Source: Phyllostachys edulis
Lineage: Eukaryota > Streptophyta > Magnoliopsida > Poales > Poaceae
NCBI GenBank assembly: GCA_036346405.1
Contig: CM070562.1
Location: 72,001,482 to 72,065,481 of the forward strand
Reading direction: 5' to 3'
DNA length: 64,000 nt
Position numbers and translations under genes: made by a program
Shown: piece by piece, positions 47,301 through 59,327 of the stretch
Layout: the number at the start of each line of letters is the position of its first letter
Numbering within the stretch: position 1 is the first letter of the stretch
Notes under the pieces: model-generated
The model's database searches: none
Told to the model about the DNA's origin: nothing
Seen by the model: the letters and a program-made list of their open reading frames with translations, nothing else

Positions 47301-49679
47301 AATCCCGAGCTCAAAGAAGTGGTTGTTGCCGGCAATGCGACCTCGCCGGCGACAACAAAGACATCCCCTGCAGCGCAATAGTGTTGCACACACCATGGGC
47401 TCACTCGACGGCGACGACGGCCTTAATCGCCGGCGAGCCCGAGAGGACAGAGATGACCAAGACGCCAAAATATCTAAAAATACAAAAAGACTCATGCGAC
47501 ATTCAAGCTGCAGTGCCTGAAAAGCTCAAGAACATGCATTCAAGCGGGTGCCCAAAGATCTAAGGGATTACCAGGAGTTACCTGGAGGTCCTAAAGATGC
47601 CGATGAGGTCGATGACGGTGGCGGCCCGAGTTGGAGAAGACGGGAGCTCCACCGCTCAAGTCCAACCTTCAACTCCAAGCTTCAAGCTCCACTAGGCCAC
47701 CTCTCGCAAATGCCCCAACCAAAGGAAGTTAGGGTTGAGGTCGCAGAGGAGAAAGGCCCAGATAGAAACAAGAGAGAGGGAGGAAGAGGCCATCGAACCC
47801 TTTTTGCCACCGAGGAGCTCCAAGCTCGACAATGGCTGTGGGAGAATTGGAGAGTCTGTGGATGAGGAGCTCAGCCACGCACAAAGTGCAAGGCTAAGAT
47901 CAATTGTGTGCAAAGGAAGCCAAGTGAGGATTCCAAGGGATAACTTATAGCCCGGGTGAAGGTTATAAGTGGGGCTAAGCTCCATGGTGAGCTTAGCCCA
48001 CGGGTTGGTCCATGGGGTGGCAAGGACATGAGATTGACAAGGTGCACTGACTGGTGACCAGAGAGCGGAAGGTCGACTCATTAATTAAATGCGGTCAAGA
48101 AAGAGTCATAAAGGTACCTAGTGGCAAAGTGCAGATTAACTCCACCGCCGAGAGCTCGCAGCATGACCATGGAAGGAGAAGAACAGGAGGTTTTATGACT
48201 GCTGGATAGGACCATGGGAGGTCCTAACCATCGGATGACAATTTTGAACTCAAGAGGTTTTAAGTGGTGGGAGGAGGTCCCACCCACACGATCAAGGATG
48301 GGGAGGTCGAGCCTCCCGATTTCCTTAATGTGTAAGCGCACGCGAAAATGGGATTGGGAGGTCCAAAGCGTTGGATTTCAACTAACGCAAGACCTCTGTG
48401 AGGTCTTAACCGCACATGAGCTTAAGAACATGAGGGGGGTCATGGCCTTTGGATTTAAATCCAAGGGCGCACAACCAAAGGGAGGTATGAGGCTTTGCGT
48501 GAAGCGCGAGGGAGGTCAAGACCTTTGGATTTTGATCCAACGGTGTTGATCAAGACAGGGGAGGTCCTGAGCTTGCGCAACGCACCAGGGAGATCATGGC
48601 CTTTAGATTTAAATCTAAGGGCTACACCTCACGTCTTGCGTGGGAGGTCTAATGCGCACAAGACAGGAGGAGGTCGTGACCGTGGATTTTAAATCCAACG
48701 GTGCACAACATGAGATGGGGAGGTTGGAAGCGCTTGATACGCAGGAGGTCGTGGGTCGTTGGATCGATCCAACGGCCACGACCTCATTTAGGTGGGGGTT
48801 GGCTTAGTTTAACGGTGGAGGGAGGTCGAGAGCGGTTGGATGTAACCAACATGCCTATGACCTCGCCAAGGTGGAAGGTGGTTTTGAGGTTTGATAACAA
48901 GGGAGGTTAGGGCGGTTGGATCTTAATCCAAGGGCTATGACTCGACAAGGTGATAGATATCGAAGGGAGGTCTTTGAGATTTAACACGAGTGGAGGTCAT
49001 GACCGTGGATCTTTGATCCAACGACTATGACCTCGATGAGGTGGGGAGGTCTTTGCGGTGTTGATCATGAGGAGGTCGTGGCGGTTGGATGTAAATCCAA
49101 CGGCTACGACCTGATCAAGGTGGAGAGGAGGTCTGCTGGGGTGCAGACACGGTTGGGCTGGACCAGCTTTGCAAGGTGGCTAGCCCAAGGAACAGTGCCA
49201 TGTTTTAAGTTTAATTTCTAACAGCTGAGACTTTGCAAAATTGTTTGGGATAGCAATTCAACTCTAAAATTCATGAAATTTTTACAGGAGCTTGCTGACA
49301 ATGAGATTAACCTTGCATAAAATTTCCAGAGGTTATTATGCAATGCATTTTTCTCAGGAAATTCATGAAGGTTGTTTAAAGGATTGTTTTACCTCCAAAA
49401 TTTATCAAACTAGTTTTACAACTTGTGATATTTTTCAGAGGGGTCCCACATCAACTTTAGGACCAAGGAAAATATTTTCAAATGTTTGACACCAGATTTA
49501 GACAATTGGAAAAATGAATTTGACTTTTGGTCAACAAGAGTGTTGTGTTTTTGGATTACACAACTCTTGGACAAGAATTACATGAGAGATTAGGGGTTTT
49601 CAAGATGTGAGAAAAAGTTTTAATTTCTACACATATAATTATACTTGAATAACCCTAATTATACATTTGGGATGTTACA
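44352..49679 (-). mobile_element. Solo LTR of a long-LTR Gypsy element, 5328 bp, TSD CCCAG
   Basis: On the minus strand it starts TGTAACATCCCAAATG (49679) and ends GGGTGCTCACA (44352). It is flanked by exact CCCAG duplications (44347-44351 and 49680-49684). No PBS, gag or pol adjoins it, because both flanks are transposase coding sequence. It therefore looks like a solo LTR left by LTR-LTR recombination. Shared words with the LTR at 53999-58541 in opposite orientation (for example CCTAGGACGAGGCTATTCGA and CCACACGCCAGACCGCC at 45130-45215) place both in one family. ORFs within it show no family features. Confidence 0.93.
46740..49130. repeat. Array of GGAGGTC motifs and GTTGGAT/ATCCAAC palindromes in the LTR
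   Basis: At least eight units of roughly 80-130 bp combine GGAGGTC with a short palindrome of the type GTTGGATNNNNATCCAACGG (for example about 48535, 48690, 48760, 49015 and 49085). Variants such as TTTAGATTTAAATCTAAGGG keep the symmetry while changing the sequence. The array is densest at 48230-49120. Confidence 0.8.
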
Positions 49680-50804
49680 CCCAGGTTGCTTTGGCCCTTG
49701 GATAAGTAATGATATCAAAATGTACTTCTGCTTCATACACAGCCAAGGAGGAAGGTTGTACATATATAGATTCACAGGCTAGGTGCAATGTCGGCTGCTC
49801 ATGTTACCGAAAGGATTCATTCCATCTGTACTCAACCCTAACATTATGTTCCTCGGTTCCACACTGAACTCTTCGAAGCTCTGATTGAAGTTTCGACACT
49901 TGGCAGAATCAACAGGGTGTCTTAGCTTTCCATCTTTCTTACGCTCCTCCGAGTGCCAACGCAACAATCTTGCCTCCTTTGGGTTCACAAATAAACGCTT
50001 CAAACGTGGGATCACAGGCAGATACCACAAAATCTTAGCAGGAGGTCCTTGCTTCACCTTAGCAGTATTCTTACGCTTGTATCAGGATACTTTGCACATG
50101 AGACATACATGCATGTCTACATACTCTTTACGGTAGAGGATACAATCATTCGGGCATGCATGTATTCTTTCTACTTCCATTCCTAATGGAAAAAGAACCT
50201 TCTTGGCTTGGTAGGTGGTGCTGGGCAATACGTTTCCCTCCGGAAGGATGTCCGCCAGGAGAACTAACAACGCCGTGAAACTCTTGTTGGACCAACCATT
50301 GCCTGCCTTCAATTTCAGCAGTTCAAGCACGGTTGATAACTTTGTGTATTCCGGCTTGCAGCCAGGGAACAAAGGTTTCTGTGAGTCCTCCATTAAACCC
50401 TGGAATTTACAAAACTCTCTCTCACTGTAGTTCCCTTCTGCATCGTGTAGCATCTGATCCTGATTGTCATCGTGTGACATGTCCTCATCAAAAGCACAGT
50501 CCACATCCGGCATATCGCTGACTTCCTCGGCAATGTCGTCATTATTAACTTCCTGGATAATCTGCTCTTCACCGTGACTAGTCCAACATGTATACCCTTT
50601 TTTGAAACCCCTTCGAATCAAGTGCGCTTCGATCTACGCCGGGTTGTCAAACATCTTCAGATTATCGCAATCAATGCATGGACAATACATAAATTTTATC
50701 CCCCTCTTCAACATATCCTGCTCGGCGGCTCTTCTAAAAGCAAACACGCCATTAATGTACTCTTCACTCACACGGTTTGCACCATACATCCAGTTTCGGT
50801 CCAT
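49680..50804 (-). pseudogene. CACTA TNP2-type transposase, 5' part
   Basis: The frame starts at ATG 50802-50804 with MDRNWMYGANRVSEEYINGV and a cysteine pair (MYCPCIDC), the Transposase-associated domain at the N-terminus of TNP2 proteins. It continues through NGWSNKSFTALLVLLADILP and CPNDCILYRKEY to NLPPWLCMKQKYI and IQGPKQPG, where the solo LTR interrupts it. Three in-frame stops occur: TAG 50634-50636, TGA 50082-50084 and TAG 49779-49781. They sit where the family has ordinary residues (the last one at a Trp position). The start was chosen because it matches the family N-terminus exactly. Continuation is at 44351-42219. Confidence 0.9.
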
Positions 50805-50954
50805 CTATACTACGCACGTAACAAATTACTGTTAAATTAGATTAATAAACCACAAGTACACTTCCTATTAACCAAACATACTAAAATTAATTAGTGATTA
50901 ACCTAGAGAAAATATAAAGGGTTACAGATTGTTACCCTCGTAGCTCACGCCGAA

Positions 50955-50968
50955 AATCCGATATATAC
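50955..50968 (-). promoter_or_regulatory. Candidate TATA box of the transposase gene
   Basis: On the minus strand TGGTATATATCGG lies about 155 bp upstream of the transposase ATG and about 490 bp inside the right end of the element, a reasonable place for its promoter. Confidence 0.45.
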
Positions 50969-51264
50969 CACGAGATCCTCCTCCCTTTTTTGCCAATCTC
51001 CTTCACCTCCCTTCCTCCTTCCTTACTCTCTGATGCTCTCTAAGGTGGCGCAATATATGGGGGAGGAGGCAGCAGGGTGGCGACTCAGATGGGAATGGAC
51101 AGGAGGACCTCTCTTTAGCTTCCTCCTTTCGTTCTCCTCCCAGCCTCCTTCCTTCCCTTCCTTCTTCTCTCTAAGGTGGTGCAATGGGGAGGAGACAGTA
51201 GGGATGGCGGCTCAAATGGTGGCAATGGGCAGGGGGTCTGTTGGGCTAGGTATTTATGATGCCT

Positions 51265-51454
51265 GGATATCACAAACGGTTTTATTACGAACCGTCTGTG
51301 ATATGGGACTATCACAGACGATTTTTAAATAGAACCGTCTATGATGTATCACAGATGGTTCTTAACAAGAACCGTTTGTGATTATTTCATCACAGACGGT
51401 TCCAAAGGAACCGTCTGTGGTAGGGCATCTACTATAGCCTATTTTGTAGTAGTG
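51265..51454. repeat. Right subterminal hairpin array and TIR of the outer CACTA
   Basis: Paired words such as ATCACAGACGGTTCC and GGAACCGTCTGTGG form four or five hairpins before the terminal TTTTGTAGTAGTG. The flanking CTC matches that at the left end. Confidence 0.9.
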
Positions 51455-52443
51455 CTCGCACAGTTCTCGAGTTCTGAGAGAGGCAGGTCGGGAATAGCTA
51501 GCTCTGCCCGTCTTTTTCCTCTAGGCTTTCCTCTTTTGGTTTGTTCGAGATTAAGTACGATGTCACTCACATGGAGCACAAAAAGATACTCCAACTCTGG
51601 TACACAGTTACGGTGTACTGCCCTATAAGATAGGCAAAATTGACTACAGGACACTTAACTTTTGCGTCCTTAACTGCTGGACACAATTTTTTTTTTTGTG
51701 ATTTTACCAAAAGACAATAAACTTATGTGTCTCTTGGTTGTAGGACACTGATGCCACTACTAGAAAGCAGCGATTGTTTTACGAGCTCAATATTTCTTGA
51801 CGGGCCTGCAGAAACCATGTTGGATTGGTATTTTACTAACGGGAATTGTAAGGACGTCAGTAAAATTTAGTTTCATTCTGACGGGTACCAGAAACCATAA
51901 GAAAAATATATATTTCTAACGGTTAAAACAGAACCATGAGGAAAAAGGATTTTTTTTTACTGGTTCACACCGTTATGCCAATAGTTGGTGCTTTTTGCGC
52001 ATTTGGGGATGTTCGAGTGAGGAAAATTGGCTCCCGTGCCAAGACAGCCGCGCCAATATTTAGCAATTTCCCTGACATGTATATCGCACCGTGGAAACAT
52101 TGTTTGGGTAGAAATATGTATGCACTTCTTCTCCCCAAACAGACGTGTCGACGCCATATCTCCCAAATCGCTAGCTTCCTCACACCCTATCTCCCAAATC
52201 TAGCTTCGTCACGCCATCTGCCGCCGCCCCAGGTTCTCCTCACCGTCCCTCCGCCGTAGGTCCACTCCGTCGCCCTGACGCCCCAGCTCCGCCCTGCCTC
52301 CTCAACACCCCAACTCTGCCTCGCCGTCCTGATGCCTTAGATCCCCCCGCCTTTGTCTTTTCACTGTTTCAGTGAGTTATTGATTTGGGTCCGCCATTGG
52401 TTTTTGATTTGGGTTTGGATTTTGCATTTGATCTTCTCTCGTA

Positions 52444-52686
52444 GATGAGACGGCCAAGTAGGAGAAGATCACCTACGTTGGGATCATGACATGCACCCTC
52501 TTGGCGATGTACATCCTCTCCAAGGGGCACCCCCACCACGAGGAGCCACCAGTCAGATCTCGTCCTTGGTAGCTTGGGGTTTGGATTAGCTATGGTCTGA
52601 ATCTGATGTATGGTCTTTCTCCTTTGTTCGTCTTTGTTGCAGGCGCATTCTCCTATCTCGCACATCCGCAACAAGGAGTTCCCCGG
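52444..52686 (+). pseudogene. Cytochrome c oxidase subunit 6a gene fragment (two exons)
   Basis: The first exon reads ETAK-stop-EKITYVGIMTCTLLAM, then YILSKGHPHHEEPP. After about 90 bp ending in TTTGTTGCAG, the second reads SHIRNKEFPG, followed by a plausible donor (CCCCGG|GTATGG). EKITY-GI then LSKGHPHHEEPP and HIRNKEFPWG is the signature of plant COX6a, a small inner-membrane subunit of mitochondrial complex IV. The TAG (52459-52461) stands for the conserved Trp, a G-to-A change. The targeting-peptide exon and the C-terminal end are missing. The intron is kept, so this is copied genomic DNA. Confidence 0.85.
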
Positions 52687-53366
52687 GTATGGATTTTCTT
52701 TCTATATTTTCCCGTGTTCATTTGGATACTTGAACACTTGTTATTGTAATGTTCTTTGATTTGATTGGTTGCAAAATGATTCCCCTTGATTATAAGTGGA
52801 GTGGTGGATCAACACATGCATGTGGATTGTTGTAATGTGTAGTGTGTTCGCTGAATTGGTTTAATGAGTAATATAATGCCTTTAACTTCATCACATTATA
52901 ATCGAGTATTAAACTATGAGGGTTGGTCATTTCCTTACGGGATTGTAGATTTGGTTAGCTAATGGAATGCCTTTGTCGGATAACTCACTGAATAATGTTC
53001 GTGGCGTGGTAAGTTTGCAGATTTTATCCATCAATGAACAAAAACTGATAGCAGATGTATGTGATGCCCATTTGTATTTTCATTGTTTCAGCAATATTGG
53101 TGAAGAACAGATGAGTTCTTATCTACTTGTCCTTGACATGTTGTACTTACATCGGTGTTAGTATTTTGGGTTGTTTAATTGTTTCATCAGGTAGCACCAA
53201 GCTGGTTATTCAGTAGTAGTCGGTAACAAGAAGTTGTTGAGTTTATCGTATAGAAGATTAATGTTAAGTCTTGGTACGCTGCAAAATCCTAGCAAACAGA
53301 CAACCAACAATTTGATCAAAGGTAGAAAGCCTCGTTCCATAGCAGATTTGGGAACTAAAGACGGAA

Positions 53367-53548
53367 GGGATTGGGATAGGATCCTCCCATGTGGGCTCGC
53401 TACCGGATGACGGTGTCGTCGATGGTAACGCTAATGTAAACGACATGGACGACTACAGTGGCGACATTGATGGCGACAATAACCATGCTGCCAATAACAA
53501 CGCTTACGAATTAAGGACACAACTAGTTGTTCCACGTGAATTTCAGTG
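53367..53548 (+). other. Short acidic Asp/Asn-rich frame, unidentified
   Basis: An open frame ends DGVVDGNANVNDMDDYSGDI, then DGDNNHAANN, then QLVVPREFQ and TGA. Composition is unlike the surroundings and could be the last exon of a transposon or captured gene. I do not recognise it. Confidence 0.3.
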
Positions 53549-53998
53549 ATCTCTTGTAGTTATTTTGACTAGCTGAACTTGAATGTAATGGAAATGAAGA
53601 CTTCTGTGACTTTTGTATGTGGTACTTGACTTTATATGCCTTTTGGATGGATGGACCAATCTGGAGGTGAAGTTTATGAATTGATATGGTTGTGCTAGTG
53701 GACATGAATGATGTATTGGCTAGGGACTGTCTATGAAAGATGGACTTTTTATGTGTTTGTTCATTGATTATATGTTTCTTGATTGATCCAAAGATGGTGT
53801 TGTTGAATTGATTATATGATGCATGGATGTATAAGATTCGGATATCAATGCTTATCTCGCAAGTTGCTTGCTACAAATTTAATGTCTATGGCAAAAAAAT
53901 CTGTTGTAACATGCATGAATTATTATGAAGGGATCAAACCGTCATGCTTACTTTCCTGGTGGCGAGTCATGGAAATAAATTTTGCTGATGAGTCAAAC

Positions 53999-56900
53999 TG
54001 TAACATCGCAAACAATGGTTTATATTTCAAATATATAAAAATGAGGATAAATTAAAACTTTTGATGCATCATGATGTCATTTGAAATTTTCTAGAAATTT
54101 TCCCTAGTGTTTACTATTTTCTAAGATCGATGTTTCTATTGATGGAAGCTTGTGTCCTTGAAAAACTTTCAAATCTAATCTTGTGATCATCCTCTAGAAA
54201 TATTTTTACTATCATCTAGATCATCCTAGTAACCTCTCTGAAAAATCTCATAATTTTTAGATTTTATTTGCTATTTCAAAAGAGCTAGTCAAACCAGTTT
54301 GAATTCTAATCAAAATCCTAGACCAGCAGATTGTGAATTTTCTAGAGAACAACACATTGCATAAAAATTTCTAGAAACATTACACAAGGTTGCCCTTTGA
54401 ACCAGGAAACTTTCACAAAAATTTCAGAATTTTTGGAGCTCTGGAGCTACCTCCAAAAATTCCCTATCTTCTCAGCCTTTTAAATCAAAATCTGAAATCA
54501 CTATTCCTCGGACTTAGGCCTGAGTCAGACTCCGACCGCACCACCTGGCTCGGTCTAACCCACTAACTGCACCATCACATGCAGCCATCCGATCGCACAT
54601 CGATGGTCACGATCGTGTACCACTTTGGCCTGGTTTAAAATCTCTCGCACGTCGTCGACCATTGGATCTCGATCCAATGGCTCGCGCCGACCCCCTTTCT
54701 CTCGATCTCACGCTCGTACTGTGTCTCTGTGTCGTGGGCCCCACCCATCAGTCGCGTCGTCAACCTCGCGCTGGCGCTCACGCAGAACTCGCGCGCCACG
54801 CGCCCACGCCACTCTGCCGCCTCCGTCAACGCGCAGGCACGCCGTGAGTCCACCGCCCGTCCTGACCACTCCTGGAGCTTCGCCGGTTCATGCCGCCTCT
54901 GCTCCGTCTACAACCCAGGGATAATACCCTCTCTTTCGCCCGTTGAAAGCCATTCCTCCTCTCGGTGGCTGAGGAGGGAGGTGCTTGTGCGAGCTGCTCC
55001 CTAGGGTGAACTTCCTCCGCGCGGTTCCCCTTTTCTTCCTCTTCCTTCACCGTCCTCTTGTGCGCTGGTTTGATCCCTTGTCTTCTTGTCTAGGCTCGAG
55101 GAGACGAGGCGTGCTCCCTGCTGCTCTAGAGCATGCACTCGAAGCCGCCGCCGTGCCATCTTCGCTCCCGGTGAGTTTCTTGCTCGTTTTAGTGCGTCAC
55201 CATGCGCCTTGTAGCCTAAGGAAGATTTCCCCTCAACCAATTTTAGCTTTCGATAACAGGAATCATCGGAATCAAACTTTTCCCCATTTTCGTCACCGAG
55301 CCCCTTCTTCTCCAAATGACGCACGGTGAGTCCCTGTTCAATTCCTCGCTTTGTGACCATCACCGTGACCATATCTAGCGATTCCGACATCTCTTTTCTC
55401 TTTCTTTGCTCAGGTTGAGCTCCCCTCGGTAGCACCATCGCCGCCACCGCTGTTCTTCGTCGCCGGCTCAACTCCGGCAGCCTCCCCACCTCCGGGTCAT
55501 CGTGGTGAGTCTCTAGAACCCCCCTGTTGCCCATGCGCGCGCTATTTTGCCGTGGGCGTCTCTTTTCCGCGTTGTGCCATGTTTCCCGTAGCACCGCCGC
55601 CGCCCTTGCTCGCCGCGTCGGACCACTGTTGGTCTCGCCGATGGTGCCGTCGGGTGCGCAAGGCTGTGAGCTTTCCATTTTGACCATTCACTTGCGCCGC
55701 AGCCTTTGGTTCACCAAATAAGCCACGGGAAACTTATGGTCTTGTAGCAGCTACCATGCGTGGCACGCTCGGACACCTACTGTAGCTCCATCATTAGCGT
55801 TAATTGCTGATCATTAGCTTTAAATCTCGATCTTTGTTGGAAAAGCTGGATTAGCCGCGTTAAATAATTGCTAGCTGAGAATGACAGGTGGGCCCGAGCC
55901 ACTTAAGTGTGCTGTGCACTAGCCTCATACACCGGTGAACCCAGTTCACGAGTATGAGTCTATGGCAAGCGGACCCCACCTGTCAGTTCGGTTAATCCTT
56001 TGGTTAAATAGAAAATGGCACTATTCTGTAGGCCCCACCTGTCATCGGCTGTGGCTAGAGTAGGCTGGGTATAAAAAGTATTCTATGCGTATATGAAATC
56101 TGAAATGCTTTATTTGTGAACTGAAAATTGGTTAAACTTCAAAATTGCATAAGTAATTCATTCTAGCTCCAAAATAGATGGTTCAAATTTTGTTAGTTTC
56201 ATTTTTAAATGTTCTTTAATATAAAAATGGGTTGAATCTTGTTATTGTTACAGAAAATACTTTTGGCAAAATTACTTTAGGTTTAGTATTATTGTTACTC
56301 TAAAAATTGATTTAACTTGAAAAATGCATAAGTATTTCTCTGTAACTCCAAAGTGAGTAAACTCAATTTCGTTAAGATCCTATGTTAGTTTAGTTTATTG
56401 TAGAACAGGTTGTGAGCATGATACTGTTGTTGAGAATCTTATTTTACATATAACTTGTGTACTATTTTCATGACTTTGAAAAATCATAGAAAATTCATCT
56501 TAGCTCCAAATGAGGTGAATCAAATTCCATTGTTCATCTCATGTGGTGCTCTGCCTAACATAAAAATTTCAAGTGCACCACTGCAATGAAAATTTCCACC
56601 AAAATAATTAACAGTAACCGGTAGCAATTTAATTGGATTTTCTGGAAAACTGACTTTCAAACTGTCATAACTTTTGCATAGAACATCCAAATCAATTGAA
56701 TCTTGTTGATAAATTCACCTAAAATCATTCTATACCTTCTGTGAATTTTGCATGATTTTTCGATGAATTTGAATTTTTGGGTCTTTTCGGTATTTATTCG
56801 TTCTTATTGTGCTTTCGATTCTTTCGGTAGGTTCCGATGATCCTATTGTTTTCGAGAGTGATCCTCTGCAACAAGATAATCATCCACCGCAAAGCAAGCA

Positions 56901-58541
56901 GTTTGATCATAAATGTCCCATTACTTTCAAGTCTAATACTTTGTTTACGAATTGTATGTATGCATGCTTTTGTGTCAAAGTAATTTTCCCGATTAGAGGT
57001 AGCTATTCCTATTGCATGGTTGCCCTTAAATTGTTATCCCCTGCTGCAAAACATAAGTTATTAATATCGCTGGTGAATTAATATCGGTGATTTAATTATG
57101 CTCTTTTATTGTCTTTGCGGTGTCATGCTTAGAAATGCTTAGCTACTGGTAGAATTGGGCGGTTATCGACTTAGTCGATAACTGTGATCACACAAAATTA
57201 TTATTATCATTATGCTCAACACCTTGTGCTTTGTTACTTTGTAAAGTCAAAAACTGAAAATGAAAATGAAATGTTTGAGACTTGGACACAATGGTTGATG
57301 GTGTGATCTTATGGTGTGACTGGAATGGTGCCCGGGTCAACAAAGACCGAACATCTTGGACACCGACCCAAGCATAATTGTGTGCTAACCACATGAGAGG
57401 CATATGGAACCTCTCTTGACTTAGTACTTTGGCGTGTGTTAGCTCCAGGTCGCATGGTGGTTGTGTGCGTTGTGTTGAAAAAGAAACTTGTGTGTATTTG
57501 GGTGAGCAGTGGTAGAGGTTATCCACTGCAAGGAGCATCATCCTATATAAGGAGGTGAGCATCTTTGATGACTCCGCATCAACGTATGGGGCTTTATCCC
57601 ATATGGGCGACTCGTAGTTAATACACAATATTGGAAACGTCTCGTAGGACTTAGCCTTGCCGGTATACCAAAGGAAGTGTGCTTAATCTAGTGGCAAAAG
57701 AGGCGGTCTGGCGTGTGGGTACATTGGTGCACCCCTACAGGGTATAAACTGTTCGAATAGCCTCGTCCTAGGTTATGGACACGCTTGGTAAGGTCTTTAC
57801 AAGAGTTAGACTACAACATTTAATTAAAACTTGATGTGGATGGTATGAACAAGGAATTCATGCTATTTATGGTGGCTATTGGGTTAGCCACTTCCAGGAT
57901 GTCTTGTTATTATTGATACTTGTATCTTGCTGTTTTTGTCAAATAAAAACAGATTGTAAAATTGCTTTAAATCTATTACATTATTGCAAATGAAAACTTT
58001 CTTTATACTAAAAATGAGTCTAGAGCCTCCTCCACTTAAATAAGCTTGCATGTAGCTATATATATAGGCCTCACATTTCACACGCCGCCTTTGTAGTACA
58101 TTTTGTACTCATTTGCTTTGCTTAATAAATTGTTGTAGAGGAGGAAGTTGATCCCCAAGGGATCCACTTTTGCGAGATGTGCGGTGGTTTCGACGACTAG
58201 GTTGGTGGCCCGGTTGGTTGCCTTGTGGGTTGAAGGCACACTAATTGGCTTTTGTTTATCGCCATCTTATGGCTGTTTGCTTCCGCTGTTTATCAAACTC
58301 TTTAGTTGTCATTTGGCCGGTCGGCCCCTTTTGTAATAACTCTATACTGTATGTCTTTTGAATTGCTTAGTCGTACTTAGGTTCTATGTGTTGAATGGAA
58401 TTGATGCTTGATTTTTGTATGGGGTATGTGTACTGCAATTCTGGGAAGTACATATACGCCGAGAGTCAAGATATTTGATTTGTAATGCTTGAATCATCTT
58501 GGTGGTTAAGTATTACAAGTTAAATACCCCGGGTTCTCACA
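53999..58541 (+). mobile_element. 5' LTR of a Gypsy retrotransposon (4543 bp)
   Basis: The LTR opens TGTAACATCGCAAAC and closes CCCGGGTTCTCACA directly before the PBS. At 57705-57800 it shares long words with the solo LTR at 44352-49679 (GGCGGTCTGGCGTGTGGGTA, TTCGAATAGCCTCGTCCTAG), in opposite orientation. The part 54540-55700 is GC-rich, with overlapping ORFs on both strands (up to 228 codons on minus, 55001-55687) but no recognised domain. The 3' LTR is outside the window, so the target duplication cannot be checked. Confidence 0.88.
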
Positions 58542-58546
58542 AAAGT

Positions 58547-58558
58547 TGGTATCAGAGC
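58547..58558 (+). other. Primer-binding site complementary to initiator tRNA-Met
   Basis: TGGTATCAGAGC starts 5 bp after the LTR end. It is the standard plant Ty3/Gypsy primer-binding site and fixes the element on the plus strand. Confidence 0.93.
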
Positions 58559-59327
58559 CATACTAACCGTAGAAACCACTAGCTTGGTCGTCCTTAGGAT
58601 ATTTTGAAAATCTTAGTTTCAAAATGACAAATGATTTATGAAAACTTAAGTAAGTTCCCAGATTTTACTCCTTACCTATCTTAGATTGCTCATCTTACCT
58701 TGTTCTTAATTGAGATTTGAAAAGTTGTTTCCTCTCATCTTTACTTCAAAAGATAGTTGTTACTGTTGAAATTCGGTTTTGGGATTCAATGAGTGTTGAG
58801 AATATGAAGTGTTGGCTGTCCTTTAGTGAATATTAGAAGCATTTGGAGTTGGAAAATTCAGCTTGGAGCTTAGATACAAAATCTGGACAGCAAGTACAAG
58901 TTTGGGACAGCAAGCACCTAGTTCTTCGATAGGGATTAAAATGAGAGGATAATTCAATTAAAACTTGTGGGGTTTAAAAGGGTAAGATGTGATATTAGAT
59001 AGCTAGTGTCTAACACACCCTAGATGGTTTTTACCATGATCCTTATATGCGATAAGACTTGAGTTGCGTTCTGAAATTTTCTTCTCAAACCGATTACTCG
59101 TTCATTCAATACAAGTTAGTCGTACCGAGAAGTTGAATCTTGTGTCTTATGAGTTTTGCATTGGATCTTATGCCTTTTTGCAAATGTTTGGAGTTCATTC
59201 CTTGCTGGTTATATAGTTGTAATTGGGTTAGGGTGATATCTCATTTCCCTAGTCGATAGCTTTTCTTTTGCTACCTTTCGCCTCTAGCTTTCGGGTTTTT
59301 GTTGCTAACGCGCCTCAATGAAACAGG
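58559..59327 (+). other. Gypsy 5' untranslated leader
   Basis: About 770 bp between the PBS and the gag start, AT-rich, with no ORF of interest. A leader of this length is usual for long-LTR plant Gypsy elements. Confidence 0.6.

Larger units (their letters stand above)
51755..53998. mobile_element. Left part of a CACTA of a third type (CACTACTAGAAAG), right end not seen
   Basis: The end CACTACTAGAAAG is followed by subterminal words unlike the other elements (CTGACGGGTACCAGAAACC, TTGACGGGCCTGCAGAAACC, TAACGGTT...CAGAACC). No matching TTTCTAGTAGTG is found before the Gypsy LTR at 53999, which probably inserted into it. Its right end would lie beyond the window. It encloses a COX6a fragment and an unidentified acidic frame. 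Confidence 0.65.

Noticed and set aside
47014..48549. Several 80-130-codon ORFs inside the solo LTR
   Set aside because: They fall in the GGAGGTC/palindrome repeat region, lie on both strands and show no family features.
55001..55687. 228-codon minus-strand ORF in the Gypsy LTR
   Set aside because: It overlaps open frames on the other strand in GC-rich LTR sequence and has no recognisable domain or family motif.
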